From Pseudomonas sp. H3(2019) (lineage in GTDB: Bacteria > Pseudomonadota > Gammaproteobacteria > Pseudomonadales > Pseudomonadaceae): a stretch of DNA of 64,000 nucleotides. The notes under the pieces were generated by a model that ran no database searches, was not told where the DNA came from, and saw only the letters and a program-made list of their open reading frames with translations. Positions 9,011 through 17,684 of the stretch are shown piece by piece (the first letter of the stretch is position 1; every line of letters begins with the position of its first letter). The translations under genes and the position numbers were made by a program. The stretch lies in NCBI RefSeq assembly GCF_007713465.1, contig NZ_VMSG01000008.1, positions 124,001-188,000 of the forward strand, in the 5' to 3' direction.

Positions 9011-9508
9011 ATGAACTCACCCACGACTGTCATTCGCCAGGTCACGCCGGCGGATCTTGATCGCTGTTTCGCCATCGAAACCGAAGCGTATGAAGGTGAT
9101 GAAGCGGCCACTCGCGAGAAAATCGCCACGCGCATCGCCACCTGGCCGCAAGGTTTTATCGTGGCCGAGGTCGACGGCGTCGTTGCCGGCTTTATCAATT
9201 CAGGGGCGGCGTATCAGGTAGAAATGGCGGATGAGGCTTTCAAGGAAATGATCGGCCATGACGCGGATGGCCCGCAGGTGGTGATCATGTCGGTGGTGGT
9301 GCACCCGGATTTCCAAGGGCTGGGACTGGCGAAACGCTTGATGAGCGAGTTCATTGTCCGCATGCGGGATTTGGGCAAAGTCCGTATCAACCTGATGTGC
9401 AAGGAGCGGCATATTCCGCTGTATGCCGGGTTTGGTTTCGTCTACCTCAACGTGTCCGCGTCCGACCACGGCGGCATGGCCTGGCATGAAATGGCGCTGG
9501 ATCTGTAA
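9011..9508 (+). CDS. GNAT-family N-acetyltransferase
   Basis: A 165-residue GCN5-related acetyltransferase that uses acetyl-CoA. The acetyl-CoA binding motif is in the segment around residues 95-116 (VVVHPDFQGLGLAKRLMSEF, with Q/R-x-x-G-x-G/A spacing), followed by the usual LMCKERHIPLYAGFGF element in which a Tyr near the fold's motif B precedes GFGF. The substrate is unknown. The ribosome site at ATG 9011 is weak. A hairpin at about 9518-9554 separates it from the convergent flavoprotein gene. Confidence 0.85.
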   Translation: MNSPTTVIRQVTPADLDRCFAIETEAYEGDEAATREKIATRIATWPQGFIVAEVDGVVAGFINSGAAYQVEMADEAFKEMIGHDADGPQVVIMSVVVHPDFQGLGLAKRLMSEFIVRMRDLGKVRINLMCKERHIPLYAGFGFVYLNVSASDHGGMAWHEMALDL

Positions 9509-9564
9509 CGGCCACCCAACGTTGAACTCCCGTAGCAGCTGTCAGGACAGCGGAGTTCCAGTGG

Positions 9565-10170
9565 TCAGTAGAGGCTGTTGAGTACCCGAACAGGCGCTTC
9601 CCGATCGTACGCTTCGGCATCGAACTGGCCGTCATTCAGGCGCTTGTGAAAGGCACCTGCGGTGGGCAGGGCCGAGCGGTCCAGGTATTTTTCCGGGTTC
9701 CACAAATCCGAGCGGACGATAGCCTTGGAGCAGTGGAAATAGGCGGCTTCGACGTCCACCAGAATCACTGTGCGCGCCGGTTTGCCGTTCACCGCAAAGC
9801 TTTCCAGCAGTTCGGGCTCGGCGCTGATCCGTGCGCGGCCATTGACCCGCAATGTCTCGCCGATCCCCGGAATGATGAACAGCAACGAGATCCGCGAATC
9901 GAGGACGATATTGCGCAAGGTGTCGATGCGGTTATTGCCCGGGCGGTCGGGAATCGCCAGGGTTCGCTCATCGATGATCCGTACGAAACCCGGCGTATCG
10001 CCACGAGGTGAGCCGTCCATGCCATCAGGGCCGACCGAGCTTAAGATGACCAGCGGCGAGGCGCGCACCATCGCCTGGTAATCGAGGTTGAGAAAGGGGA
10101 TTTCCTTGCGCACGGCGCGGTCGTGGGGCAGGCCGTAAATCGCTTCAAGTTGTTCGATAGTCGTCAGCAT
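9565..10170 (-). CDS. PPOX-type flavin-binding protein (MSMEG_1061-like family)
   Basis: A 201-residue protein of the pyridoxamine-5'-phosphate-oxidase-like split-barrel family that binds FMN. Features include the SSVGPDGMDGSPRGDTPGF segment near residues 44-62 and DRPGNNRIDTLRNI, typical of a subgroup annotated as FMN-dependent PPOX-type flavoproteins. The physiological substrate is unknown. It follows the GNAT gene 10204-10689 by 33 bases on the same strand, so the two probably form one operon. Confidence 0.8.
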   Translation of the reverse strand: MLTTIEQLEAIYGLPHDRAVRKEIPFLNLDYQAMVRASPLVILSSVGPDGMDGSPRGDTPGFVRIIDERTLAIPDRPGNNRIDTLRNIVLDSRISLLFIIPGIGETLRVNGRARISAEPELLESFAVNGKPARTVILVDVEAAYFHCSKAIVRSDLWNPEKYLDRSALPTAGAFHKRLNDGQFDAEAYDREAPVRVLNSLY

Positions 10171-10203
10171 TGTTCACTTCATCCATGAAAGGTTATCGAG
10201 CGT

Positions 10204-10689
10204 TCAGAAAGCCAGGGCCATGCGCCGTTCATAACCGATCCGGCCTTTGTAGGCGTTGCCGCTGTCGACCCAGCCTTGCTTGAGGTAGAGCCCGAGCGCC
10301 GATTCGTTGTGTGCATCCACCGACAGCTCCAGCCCCTTGATTTCTGGCCAGGCCTGGCGCGCAGCCAGTGGCAGGGCTTGCAGGAGGGCGCTGCCATAAC
10401 CCTTGCCCTGGTGGCGGTAATCGACCTGTAGTGCGTGCAGGGTTGCGGTGTCTTCGTCAGCCCAGTGTGGCAGGAATGGTGGGCGCTTGAGCAGCAGGAA
10501 CGCTACGGGAATCTCGTCGACGAGCAGGGCAAAACCCTTGATGCCGTCACGCGGTGCTGACAACAAGGTGTGCAGGGCCATGTCGATATCGCCGGAGAAT
10601 TGCTTCTGCCGGTCAGGGATCTCAATGGCTTCCAGTTGCTGGTGCTGTGCGGGTGTCAGCTGTTCGTAGGGAACGAGTTGGGTTGTCAC
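10204..10689 (-). CDS. GNAT-family N-acetyltransferase
   Basis: A 161-residue acetyltransferase with the acetyl-CoA loop at about residues 90-107 (VDYRHQGKGYGSALLQAL), which preserves the Q-x-x-G-x-G/A signature, and a C-terminal LYLKQGWVDSGNAY element. The start is the GTG at 10689; no strong ribosome site is visible, so an internal start cannot be excluded. It is divergent from the YCII gene. The substrate is unknown. Confidence 0.83.
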   Translation of the reverse strand: MTTQLVPYEQLTPAQHQQLEAIEIPDRQKQFSGDIDMALHTLLSAPRDGIKGFALLVDEIPVAFLLLKRPPFLPHWADEDTATLHALQVDYRHQGKGYGSALLQALPLAARQAWPEIKGLELSVDAHNESALGLYLKQGWVDSGNAYKGRIGYERRMALAF

Positions 10690-10923
10690 TGGCGGTGTCC
10701 GTGGTCCGACAAAGGTGAACTGCGGATTTTAGCCAGTTTGTCTCTTCGACATTTATTTTATTTGAGCGGTCGATTTGGCTTGTCGCCAGACGACTAAGGG
10801 TGGCTTCACACAAAAAGCACACTGATGTTCAGACGCTGTTCAAGCGGCCACCCTGATCGTCGGGATTTTCGCCAGATGCTCAATCTGCAGCCATAGTTGA
10901 TCAGCCTGATGACGGAGAGTCTT

Positions 10924-11268
10924 ATGAAATACCTATGCCTGGTCTACAGTGACGAACAGCGCCTGCATACCTCGCCCGACAGCCCTCAGGACGCCGAATG
11001 CGTGGCCTACGCCGAGTCGGTTCAGGGCAGCGGCCGGATGCTCGCCGCCGAGGCGCTGGAGTCCGTTCAGACCGCCACCACGGTGCGTATGCGGGGCGGA
11101 AAATTGTCGATCACCGACGGTCCGTTCGCCGAAACCAAGGAGCAACTGGCTGGTTTCTACCTGATCGATGCGAAGGACCTGAACGAGGCCATTCAGGTCG
11201 CCGGCAACATCCCGGCAGCCCGGGTCGGCAGCGTTGAAGTGCGCCCCGTCCGTGAGTTGAATCGTTGA
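10924..11268 (+). CDS. YCII-related DGPF-motif protein
   Basis: A 114-residue protein with the DGPF motif at 65-68 in LSITDGPFAETKEQLAGFYL, marking the YCII-related family (PhnB/YciI superfold). ATG 10924 has GGAG six bases upstream. DGPF proteins are typically encoded next to sigma factors of group ECF42, and one starts 22 bases downstream here, so the pair is the expected unit. YCII proteins may be small enzymes or ligand sensors; their biochemical role in this pairing is not established. Confidence 0.88.
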   Translation: MKYLCLVYSDEQRLHTSPDSPQDAECVAYAESVQGSGRMLAAEALESVQTATTVRMRGGKLSITDGPFAETKEQLAGFYLIDAKDLNEAIQVAGNIPAARVGSVEVRPVRELNR

Positions 11269-11290
11269 TGACCACAGGTCTGTCGGGTTG

Positions 11291-12526
11291 ATGCCGGGCG
11301 AGTCGGTCAAGGCGCTGGTCGAGGCGGTTTATCGCAACGAATCGCGGCGCATCCTCGCCACGTTGATTCGCTTGCTGGGGGATTTCGACCTCGCCGAAGA
11401 GGCTTTGCATGAAGCCTTCTTTGTCGCGGTCGAACGCTGGCAGCGCGATGGCGTGCCCGATAATCCGCGTGCCTGGCTGGTGTCGACCGGGCGTTTCAAA
11501 GCCATTGACGGTTTGCGCCGTCGGGCGCGATTTGCGGCTTCCCAAGCGGCGTTGGTGGCACAGCTGGAAGCGCTCGAAGAGACCGACTGGAGGGCTGAAG
11601 ATGTGGAAGACGATCGCTTGCGGCTGATCTTCACCTGCTGCCACCCGGCCCTGGCGGCGGATGCGCAGGTGCCGTTGACGCTGCGTGAAGTCTGCGACCT
11701 GACCACTGAGGAAATCGCCCGGGCCTTTCTTGTTGCACCGTCCACCATTGCCCAGCGCATCGTGCGCGCCAAGAGCAAAATCCGCGACGCGAAAATCCCC
11801 TATCAAGTGCCTTCCGTTGCCGAGTTGCCCGAGCGCCTCGACAGCGTGTTGCGGGTGATTTACCTGGTGTTCAACGAAGGGTATTCGGCATCGGTCGGCA
11901 GCGAGCTGACCCGCGAAGACCTGACCCGCGAAGCGATCCGGCTGGGCCGCTTGCTGATGGAGCTGTTGCCGGAGGCCGAAGTGATGGGGCTGTTGGCGCT
12001 GATGCTGCTCAATGAATCGCGACGCCCGGCCAGAACCTCGGCGTCGGGTGAATTGATCGTGCTCGATGAGCAGGATCGTTCGCTGTGGAATGCCCGGATG
12101 ATTGCCGAAGGCTCTGCCTTGATCGAACGCGCGTTGAGCACGCGTGGCTTTGGACCTTATTGCCTGCAAGCCGCGATCTCGGCGGTACATGCCGAAGCCA
12201 CAACGGCCGAGCAAACCGACTGGCCGCAAATTGTCGGTCTGTATGACGTGTTGCTGCGGGTGCAGCCTTCGCCGGTGATTGAACTCAATCGCGCGGCGGC
12301 GCTGTCCCGGCGCGACGGGCCGCTGGCGGGGTTGACGGTCGTCGAAGAGATTCTTGCCCGTGGCGAACTGCTCGACTATCACCTGGCCCATTCGGCGCGC
12401 GCCGAGTTTTGTCGGCAGCTGGGACGTGTTGAAGAGGCGAGGGCGGCTTATTTGCGCGCCCTTGAATTGACCCGGCAAGAGCCGGAGCGGCGGTTTATCG
12501 AGCGGCGGTTGAGCGAGCTCAAATGA
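11291..12526 (+). CDS. ECF42-type RNA polymerase sigma factor with long C-terminal extension
   Basis: A 411-residue protein. The first 170 residues contain sigma region 2 (about 5-75) and region 4 (about 115-165, LTLREVCDLTTEEIARAF). They are followed by about 240 residues of helical, TPR-like extension (SPVIELNRAAALSRRDGPLAG). This layout and the adjacent DGPF gene identify group ECF42, in which the extension is needed for activity in studied cases. No anti-sigma gene is visible, as usual for this group. ATG 11291 is preferred over the TTG just before it; the ribosome site is weak, so translation may be coupled to the upstream gene. Confidence 0.87.
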   Translation: MPGESVKALVEAVYRNESRRILATLIRLLGDFDLAEEALHEAFFVAVERWQRDGVPDNPRAWLVSTGRFKAIDGLRRRARFAASQAALVAQLEALEETDWRAEDVEDDRLRLIFTCCHPALAADAQVPLTLREVCDLTTEEIARAFLVAPSTIAQRIVRAKSKIRDAKIPYQVPSVAELPERLDSVLRVIYLVFNEGYSASVGSELTREDLTREAIRLGRLLMELLPEAEVMGLLALMLLNESRRPARTSASGELIVLDEQDRSLWNARMIAEGSALIERALSTRGFGPYCLQAAISAVHAEATTAEQTDWPQIVGLYDVLLRVQPSPVIELNRAAALSRRDGPLAGLTVVEEILARGELLDYHLAHSARAEFCRQLGRVEEARAAYLRALELTRQEPERRFIERRLSELK

Positions 12527-12587
12527 TTGCCGCCGACCGCGTACACCGGGGATTAATGGATACCCGTCGATCCCCGTGATCTTTTGA

Positions 12588-13442
12588 TCACTCCAGCATC
12601 TTCGCCAGCAACCAGCTCCCCGCCGGCCCAGGCGGGTGCAGGCGTGACCAGAGCGCGTCGACCGACACCGGTTTTGGCCAGCCGCGGACCTTGAGTTCCT
12701 GCAACGAGCCCGCACCAAAACGCTCGACCAGCCAGCGCGGCAAGGGCGCCCAACCAAAACCGCCTTGGGCCATTTCCAGCAGCATCAGGTAACTGGGCGC
12801 CGACCAGACCCGGCCTTGGGCGCGGGTTTCATAGGGATTGATGATGGTCGCCAGGCGCAATTCACGGTGCTGCTGCAAGGTTTCCTTATCGACCTTTTGC
12901 AGCGCCGCCAGCGGATGTCCAGTCGACACGAACAAGGCAATTTCCGTGCACTCGTCGACCGTCGCGCTGTTCAGGTCGGCCGGGTAGTCGGCCTGCATTT
13001 CGGCGAAGGCAATATGCGCGCGCCCGCGTTGCACCAGGGCGATCAAATCGTCGCACTCGGCAATCAGGCATTCGAGTTCCAGGTCCGGGTAGCGCTGCTC
13101 GAAGTCACTCAATGCCGCTTCAAATCGATCGGACTGGTAGGTGTCGGATATCGCCACCGTCAGCTTTGCCTCAACGCCTTGGGACAGTTGCGCGGCGGTC
13201 ATTTCCAGGCGGCTGGTGGCGGCCAGAATGTCCTCGGCGCGTTGCAACATGACATGCCCGGCCGAGGTCAGGCTGGGCTTGCGGCTGCTGCGATCGAACA
13301 GTGTCACGTTCAGGTCTATTTCCAGGCTGGCGACGGCCGCGCTGATGGTCGACTGGCTCTTGCCGAGTTTGCGCGCCGCTGCAGAAAACGAGCCTTGGGT
13401 CGCTGCCTGGACGAACGCCAGCAGCACTTCATGTGAGGCCAT
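12588..13442 (-). CDS. LysR-family regulator, probable controller of the adjacent PACE pump
   Basis: A 284-residue LysR-type transcription factor. The winged helix-turn-helix is at residues 5-64 (FSAAARKLGKSQSTISAAV) and the effector-binding domain starts at about 92. It is divergent from the PACE gene with an 89-base shared intergenic region. The same arrangement is known for AceR/AceI in Acinetobacter, where the LysR protein activates the pump in response to biocide or polyamine. That role is inferred here from context. Confidence 0.86.
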   Translation of the reverse strand: MASHEVLLAFVQAATQGSFSAAARKLGKSQSTISAAVASLEIDLNVTLFDRSSRKPSLTSAGHVMLQRAEDILAATSRLEMTAAQLSQGVEAKLTVAISDTYQSDRFEAALSDFEQRYPDLELECLIAECDDLIALVQRGRAHIAFAEMQADYPADLNSATVDECTEIALFVSTGHPLAALQKVDKETLQQHRELRLATIINPYETRAQGRVWSAPSYLMLLEMAQGGFGWAPLPRWLVERFGAGSLQELKVRGWPKPVSVDALWSRLHPPGPAGSWLLAKMLE

Positions 13443-13531
13443 GAACTATCGCCTTGATCGATGGTTACTGGTTATGAAGTATCGGTGTGGTGGTAGATGA
13501 TGGCAACCACATTCACCCAGGGAGCTTGATT

Positions 13532-13966
13532 ATGAGCACCAACAAATCCTTTACCGAACGTGTTTTTCAGGCCATTGGTTTCGAACTGTTGGCAGTCATG
13601 CTGTGTACACCGTTGCTGGCGTGGCTGATGGACAAACCAATACTCGAGATGGGCGCCGTGACCATCGCCATCGGTCTGATCGCCTTGGCCTGGAACGTTT
13701 TGTTCAACGGTCTGTTCGACCGTCTGCTCAAGCGCCTGGCGCTTACCCCCAGCGCCGCAACCCGCGTGGTGCACGCCTTGCTGTTCGAAGGTGGTCTGGT
13801 AGCGGTCAGTGTGCCGCTGATTGCCTGGTGGTTGAACGTCAGCCTGATGCAGGCGTTGATTCTGGATATCGGCGTGTTGCTGTTTTTCCTGCCGTACACC
13901 TACGTTTACCACTGGGGTTATGACGTGGCGCGTGAGCGGGTGTTGTTGCAAAGAGTTCAAGGCTGA
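13532..13966 (+). CDS. PACE-family efflux transporter
   Basis: A 144-residue inner-membrane protein with four membrane segments arranged as two tandem bacterial transmembrane pairs, the same length as AceI. The family motif near the N-terminus is present: R10, the conserved functional Glu18 in GFELLAV, P22-like CTPLLAW, and WNVLFNGLFD. It should export diamines such as cadaverine/putrescine or biocides such as chlorhexidine by proton antiport; substrates are inferred from the family. ATG 13532 has GGAG seven bases upstream. Confidence 0.9.
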   Translation: MSTNKSFTERVFQAIGFELLAVMLCTPLLAWLMDKPILEMGAVTIAIGLIALAWNVLFNGLFDRLLKRLALTPSAATRVVHALLFEGGLVAVSVPLIAWWLNVSLMQALILDIGVLLFFLPYTYVYHWGYDVARERVLLQRVQG

Positions 13967-14044
13967 TCGATCAAGGAAAAAACCGGTTGTCCTTGATGAC
14001 CTTGCAGAGGGCGGGGTAAGGCGTTGTAGCCAAGACATCGTGGG

Positions 14045-14081
14045 CGAACCCGCCCCTGCAGAAGCAGGAGCGGGCGGTTCG
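14045..14081. terminator. Imperfect GC-rich hairpin between convergent genes
   Basis: CGAACCCGCCCCTGC pairs imperfectly with GCAGGAGCGGGCGGTTCG around a short loop. It sits three bases from the methyltransferase stop codon and resembles Pseudomonas REP-derived terminators. There is no clear T run. Confidence 0.5.
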
Positions 14082-14083
14082 GA

Positions 14084-14806
14084 TCAGATGTGGAAGTAAC
14101 CCACGCAGGAATCGAACGGCAGGCGCTTGAGCTCGATCTTGTTCAGGTCGAACACTTCGCGCAGGGCTTTGGTTTCACCCGGGAAGTTGCGGTAGGCGAC
14201 TTCGTCCAATACCACGATGGCGCCTTTTGGCATGTACGGCAGGAAGGTTTCCAGCGCGACTTTGGTCGACTCATACAGGTCGGTGTCGAGGATCAGCATG
14301 GCGACGACCAGGTCCGGACGGGTCTTGACCCATTCAGGCGCGGTCTTGCAGATATCGCCCTTGACCAGCTCGCAACGCGGGATGCGGTTGACCGGACGCA
14401 GCAGGTCGTTGGCGTCGATCATGTCCTGGATCAGCGACTGGTCGGTGTCGGAGAACATGGTCTCGTTGACGTCGGCCGGGTCTTCGTCCTTGTTGATGCT
14501 CTGGAAGCCTTCGAAAGTGTCGAAACCAACGATCGAGCGGTTGATCGCATAGGGTTCCAGGATCATCGACAGGTGCATGTAAAGCATCAGCGAGTTGCCC
14601 TTGTACACGCCGCACTCGATGATCGCGCCGGGAATTTCGGCGACCTTCTTGAACAACTCCATGCGCGACAGCGCAGCGGTCACGCCGATGCGGTTGGCGA
14701 ACACAAAAGGGGCATCGGCCACGTACTCGGCGTCGACCCGCTTGAGAACGCCAGCGCGGGTTTCGTTGTATTGGGCCTCGGCAGGCGTAATGCGGCGCTT
14801 GGTCAT
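14084..14806 (-). CDS. TylF/MycF-family methyltransferase
   Basis: A 240-residue protein of the macrocin-O-methyltransferase (TylF) family, AdoMet- and Mg-dependent. The AdoMet loop is in IIECGVYKGNSLMLYM (62-77), with the acidic GFDTFEGF motif downstream and ILDTDLYEST and DEVAYRNFPGE as probable metal/substrate-binding segments. Its ATG overlaps the stop of the upstream dioxygenase gene (ATGA), so the two are translationally coupled. Members act on sugars of macrolides and on cell-surface glycans. Substrate is unknown here; a surface-polysaccharide or flagellar-glycan role is a guess. Confidence 0.83.
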   Translation of the reverse strand: MTKRRITPAEAQYNETRAGVLKRVDAEYVADAPFVFANRIGVTAALSRMELFKKVAEIPGAIIECGVYKGNSLMLYMHLSMILEPYAINRSIVGFDTFEGFQSINKDEDPADVNETMFSDTDQSLIQDMIDANDLLRPVNRIPRCELVKGDICKTAPEWVKTRPDLVVAMLILDTDLYESTKVALETFLPYMPKGAIVVLDEVAYRNFPGETKALREVFDLNKIELKRLPFDSCVGYFHI

Positions 14807-15669
14807 GATTGGATTCCTTGGAAATTCGAGAAGTCGTGGGCGTGGAAATAGTCTTTGAAGCCGGCGCCGACATCCGGGCACGCGCTGTCGACGTTGATCG
14901 CGCCGCGCTTGTGCTTCAGGTCGTCTAGGTGCATCAGGCGGAAATCCACGCTGAAGCGGGTATTGTCGGTGTGGTTGGGAACGGTGCCGTGCAAGTGTGA
15001 CCCGGAGAAAATCAGCATCTCACCGGTATTGCCGGCGATGCGGACTTCCGAGGCGCCGTTGATCTCTTCCTGAGGAACCGGATGCACCCGACGCTCTTCT
15101 GTGAGGTTGTCCTTGGCGCGATGGCGCTGGGTGTTGATCCACTCAGACAGGCTCCAGTCGGCCGAGGTGTTCTTCACCGGCACGTCGAAGTACGCCGGGT
15201 TGATCATCATGGTCTGCTCGGGCTCGATGGTGTGCACCGGCATCCAGGTGTTGATCTGGCAATCGACGCTGCCGTACCAGGTGTCGCGGTGCGGCTTGTA
15301 GGCGTAGCTGACGCCCGCATGCAAATAGTTGTAGTTGGGCACGACGCGAACGCGCGGCACATCGAAAATGTAGTCCTGGGGATCAACACCGATTTCCAGG
15401 GTGAACGCGCGGATCAGGTCCTTGGCGCGTTGGCTGTTGGTGAACTGGCCCTTGAGCCGGGTCACCAGCGAAACGAATTCTTCGACCGGCATCATGCGGT
15501 GCAGTGCCTGGTGATTGGTTTCGCCGTCGAATGCAGCGGTAATGCTCTCCTGGGCAAAGGCGCACAGCGCTTTGGCCGAGGTGAGCTCGGTGTTCAGGAA
15601 AATGTCACCTGCATAGACGGCTTCTTTGAAGTCAGCTTTCTTCTGAAGCTGATTGATGTACAGATTCAC
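14803..15669 (-). CDS. Non-haem Fe(II)/2-oxoglutarate dioxygenase-like protein (PhyH-like)
   Basis: I chose GTG 15669 because it has a very strong AGGAGGGG ribosome site at about six bases; an ATG 42 bases upstream has none. This gives 288 residues. The iron-binding facial triad is visible: H127-x-D129 (KPHRDTWYG) and a distal His in the FSGSHLHGTVP segment (225 or 227), followed by Arg in NTRFSVDFR, expected to bind 2-oxoglutarate. The fold is that of phytanoyl-CoA-dioxygenase-like hydroxylases. It overlaps the TylF gene by 4 bases, so a paired hydroxylation/O-methylation of one product is likely. Confidence 0.78.
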   Translation of the reverse strand: MNLYINQLQKKADFKEAVYAGDIFLNTELTSAKALCAFAQESITAAFDGETNHQALHRMMPVEEFVSLVTRLKGQFTNSQRAKDLIRAFTLEIGVDPQDYIFDVPRVRVVPNYNYLHAGVSYAYKPHRDTWYGSVDCQINTWMPVHTIEPEQTMMINPAYFDVPVKNTSADWSLSEWINTQRHRAKDNLTEERRVHPVPQEEINGASEVRIAGNTGEMLIFSGSHLHGTVPNHTDNTRFSVDFRLMHLDDLKHKRGAINVDSACPDVGAGFKDYFHAHDFSNFQGIQS

Positions 15670-15812
15670 GGATCCCCTCCTGAATGCATCGAGTCTTACA
15701 TGAGTCGGCATGCCGCTAACAAACTGAAGCCCGATTGCAGTTGCACTGGATAATTTGCACCCAAGGACAGCGGGTTTTCGACGAAAGGCCGGTTGTGGCC
15801 TTTTTACGACGC

Positions 15813-15846
15813 AAAAAAAATCCCGGGGCGATTCTCCTTCCCGGGA
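15813..15846 (-). terminator. Terminator of the phosphate transporter gene
   Basis: On the reverse strand a hairpin (TCCCGGGA...TCCCGGG arms, 15821-15846) is followed by eight T residues (15813-15820 read in reverse). Confidence 0.82.
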
Positions 15847-15865
15847 CTTTTCAATGGCGGGCAGT

Positions 15866-17482
15866 TTAGAACAGTTGCGTGAACAACCAGTACAAACTCC
15901 CCGACAATATTATCGCCGCCGGCAAGGTCAGCACCCAGGCCATCAACAGGTTGCGGATGGTCTTCATCTGCAAGCCGCCGCCGTTGGCCACCATGGTTCC
16001 GGCCACGCCGCTGGACAGCACGTGAGTGGTCGATACCGGCAGGCCGAACATGTCCGCCGCGCCAATGGTCAGCATGGCCACGGTTTCTGCCGAGGCGCCC
16101 TGGGCGTAGGTCAGGTGGGTCTTGCCGATCTTTTCACCGACCGTGACCACAATGCGCTTCCAGCCGACCATGGTGCCCAGGCCCAGAGCAATCGCCACGG
16201 CGATTTTCACCCACAGCGGAATGAAGCGCGTGGCGTTGTCGATCTGTTGTTTGAACAATTGCAGCTTGCCGCTGGTGTCGGCATCGAAGTCACCGACCTT
16301 GTTCTTGTCCATCAGGCGAATGGTTTCGCTGGTCAGGTACATATCGTTACGCACGTTGCCCATGGCTTGCGCCGGGACTTTGGAGAGTGAGCCATAACCT
16401 TTCACTTCGTTGCCGATGTTGCCAGCGAGAGCGGCGAGGGCGGGGATCAGTTGCGGCGTCACTTCCTTGCTGCGCACGTACTCCGACAGCACGGGGCGCG
16501 GGTCGGCGGGGGCCGGTAGCGGAGCACTCTTGACCAACGCTTGCTGGGTCACTTCGGCGACGGCGGCGAATTGCAACGCCTGGTCGGCCGGCATGGTGCG
16601 GTTCAGCGCGTAGGCCATCGGCAGGGTGCCGACCAGAATCAGCATGATCAGGCCCATGCCTTTTTGGCCATCGTTGGAGCCGTGGGCGAAGGACACGCCG
16701 GTGCAGGTCAGGATCAACATTCCGCGAATCCACCACGGTGGTGGTGTGTTGCCTTTCGGGGCTTTGTACAACGCGCGGTTTTTGACGAAGATGCGCAACG
16801 CCAGCAGCAACAGCGCGGCAAATGCGAAGCCGATCAGCGGCGACAGCAGCAACGCGTAACCGACTTTGGTGGCTTGCGCCCAGTCGATACCGCTGGTGCC
16901 GTCGCGTCCGTGCATCAACGCGTTGGCGACGCCGACACCGATGATCGAGCCGATCAAGGTGTGGGATGACGAAGCCGGCAAGCCCAGCCACCACGTGCCG
17001 AGGTTCCACAGGATTGCCGCGATCAGCAGGGCGAAGATCATCGAGAAACCGGCGGATGAACCGACTTGCAGAATCAGCTCCACGGGCAGCAAGGCGATGA
17101 TGCCGAATGCGACGGCGCCACTGGACAGCAGCACCCCGAGGAAGTTGAAGAGCCCCGACCAGACCACCGCGAAATGCGCGGGGAGCGAGTTGGTGTAAAT
17201 CACCGTCGCCACGGCGTTGGCGGTATCGTGGAAGCCATTGACGAACTCAAAACCCAAGGCGATCAACAGCGCCACACCGAGCAGCAGAAACGGCGTCCAC
17301 GTGGTCACGGTGGTGCCGAGCTCATGCATGTCGTGCGTCAGGCTGTAGGCGGTGAACAGCAGCCCCATGGCCAGCACCGCGAAAAACACCACGGCGGTCA
17401 ATACGCCGGGTTTTTTATCGAGTTGCGGGCCGGCGTTGCTGATTGGGGCGTTGGAGGCGGCGGTCAAGGAAGGCGTAGCCAT
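15866..17482 (-). CDS. Low-affinity inorganic phosphate transporter, Pit family
   Basis: A 538-residue integral membrane protein of the PiT family, which moves metal-phosphate with protons. Both halves carry the family signature: GFEFVNGFHDTANAVATVIY in the first and VSFAHGSNDGQKGMGLIML in the second, separated by a soluble insertion typical of Pseudomonas members. ATG 17482 (MATPSLT) was chosen over an upstream in-frame start because the extra residues do not resemble the family and AGGA lies ten bases before it. No convincing Pho box was seen, consistent with a constitutive low-affinity system. Confidence 0.9.
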   Translation of the reverse strand: MATPSLTAASNAPISNAGPQLDKKPGVLTAVVFFAVLAMGLLFTAYSLTHDMHELGTTVTTWTPFLLLGVALLIALGFEFVNGFHDTANAVATVIYTNSLPAHFAVVWSGLFNFLGVLLSSGAVAFGIIALLPVELILQVGSSAGFSMIFALLIAAILWNLGTWWLGLPASSSHTLIGSIIGVGVANALMHGRDGTSGIDWAQATKVGYALLLSPLIGFAFAALLLLALRIFVKNRALYKAPKGNTPPPWWIRGMLILTCTGVSFAHGSNDGQKGMGLIMLILVGTLPMAYALNRTMPADQALQFAAVAEVTQQALVKSAPLPAPADPRPVLSEYVRSKEVTPQLIPALAALAGNIGNEVKGYGSLSKVPAQAMGNVRNDMYLTSETIRLMDKNKVGDFDADTSGKLQLFKQQIDNATRFIPLWVKIAVAIALGLGTMVGWKRIVVTVGEKIGKTHLTYAQGASAETVAMLTIGAADMFGLPVSTTHVLSSGVAGTMVANGGGLQMKTIRNLLMAWVLTLPAAIILSGSLYWLFTQLF

Positions 17483-17588
17483 GGCCGGACAATCCTGTGT
17501 CAGGGAGGAGTGTCGGTCATGATCGTTGCCGAATGTTACAGCGAGACTGCTTTGGGTCAGTGTTTGGGTTTTTAGCACTTCCGTCGAT

Positions 17589-17661
17589 CGTTCCCACGCT
17601 CTGCGTCAAACGCTGGACGCAGAGCGTCCGGGGCGGCATTCCTTTGCTGCGCGTGGGAACG
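17589..17661. repeat. Nested palindromic repeat, family A
   Basis: Outer 11-base arms CGTTCCCACGC (17589-17599) and GCGTGGGAACG (17651-17661) enclose an inner perfect stem (17596-17607 with 17616-17627). The same 11-base arms recur at 42206-42230, and a close relative is at 21668-21699. Confidence 0.8.
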
Positions 17662-17684
17662 AGGGGACGGAGGTGTGGGGCGGA

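Noticed and set aside
10690..10923. An ECF42 promoter before the DGPF gene
   Set aside because: A TGTCGA hexamer occurs only on the opposite strand (10746-10751) and no matching -10 was found at a sensible distance.
11111..12757. A 548-codon reverse frame across the ECF42 gene
   Set aside because: The forward sigma factor and DGPF gene explain the region; the reverse product is compositionally biased.
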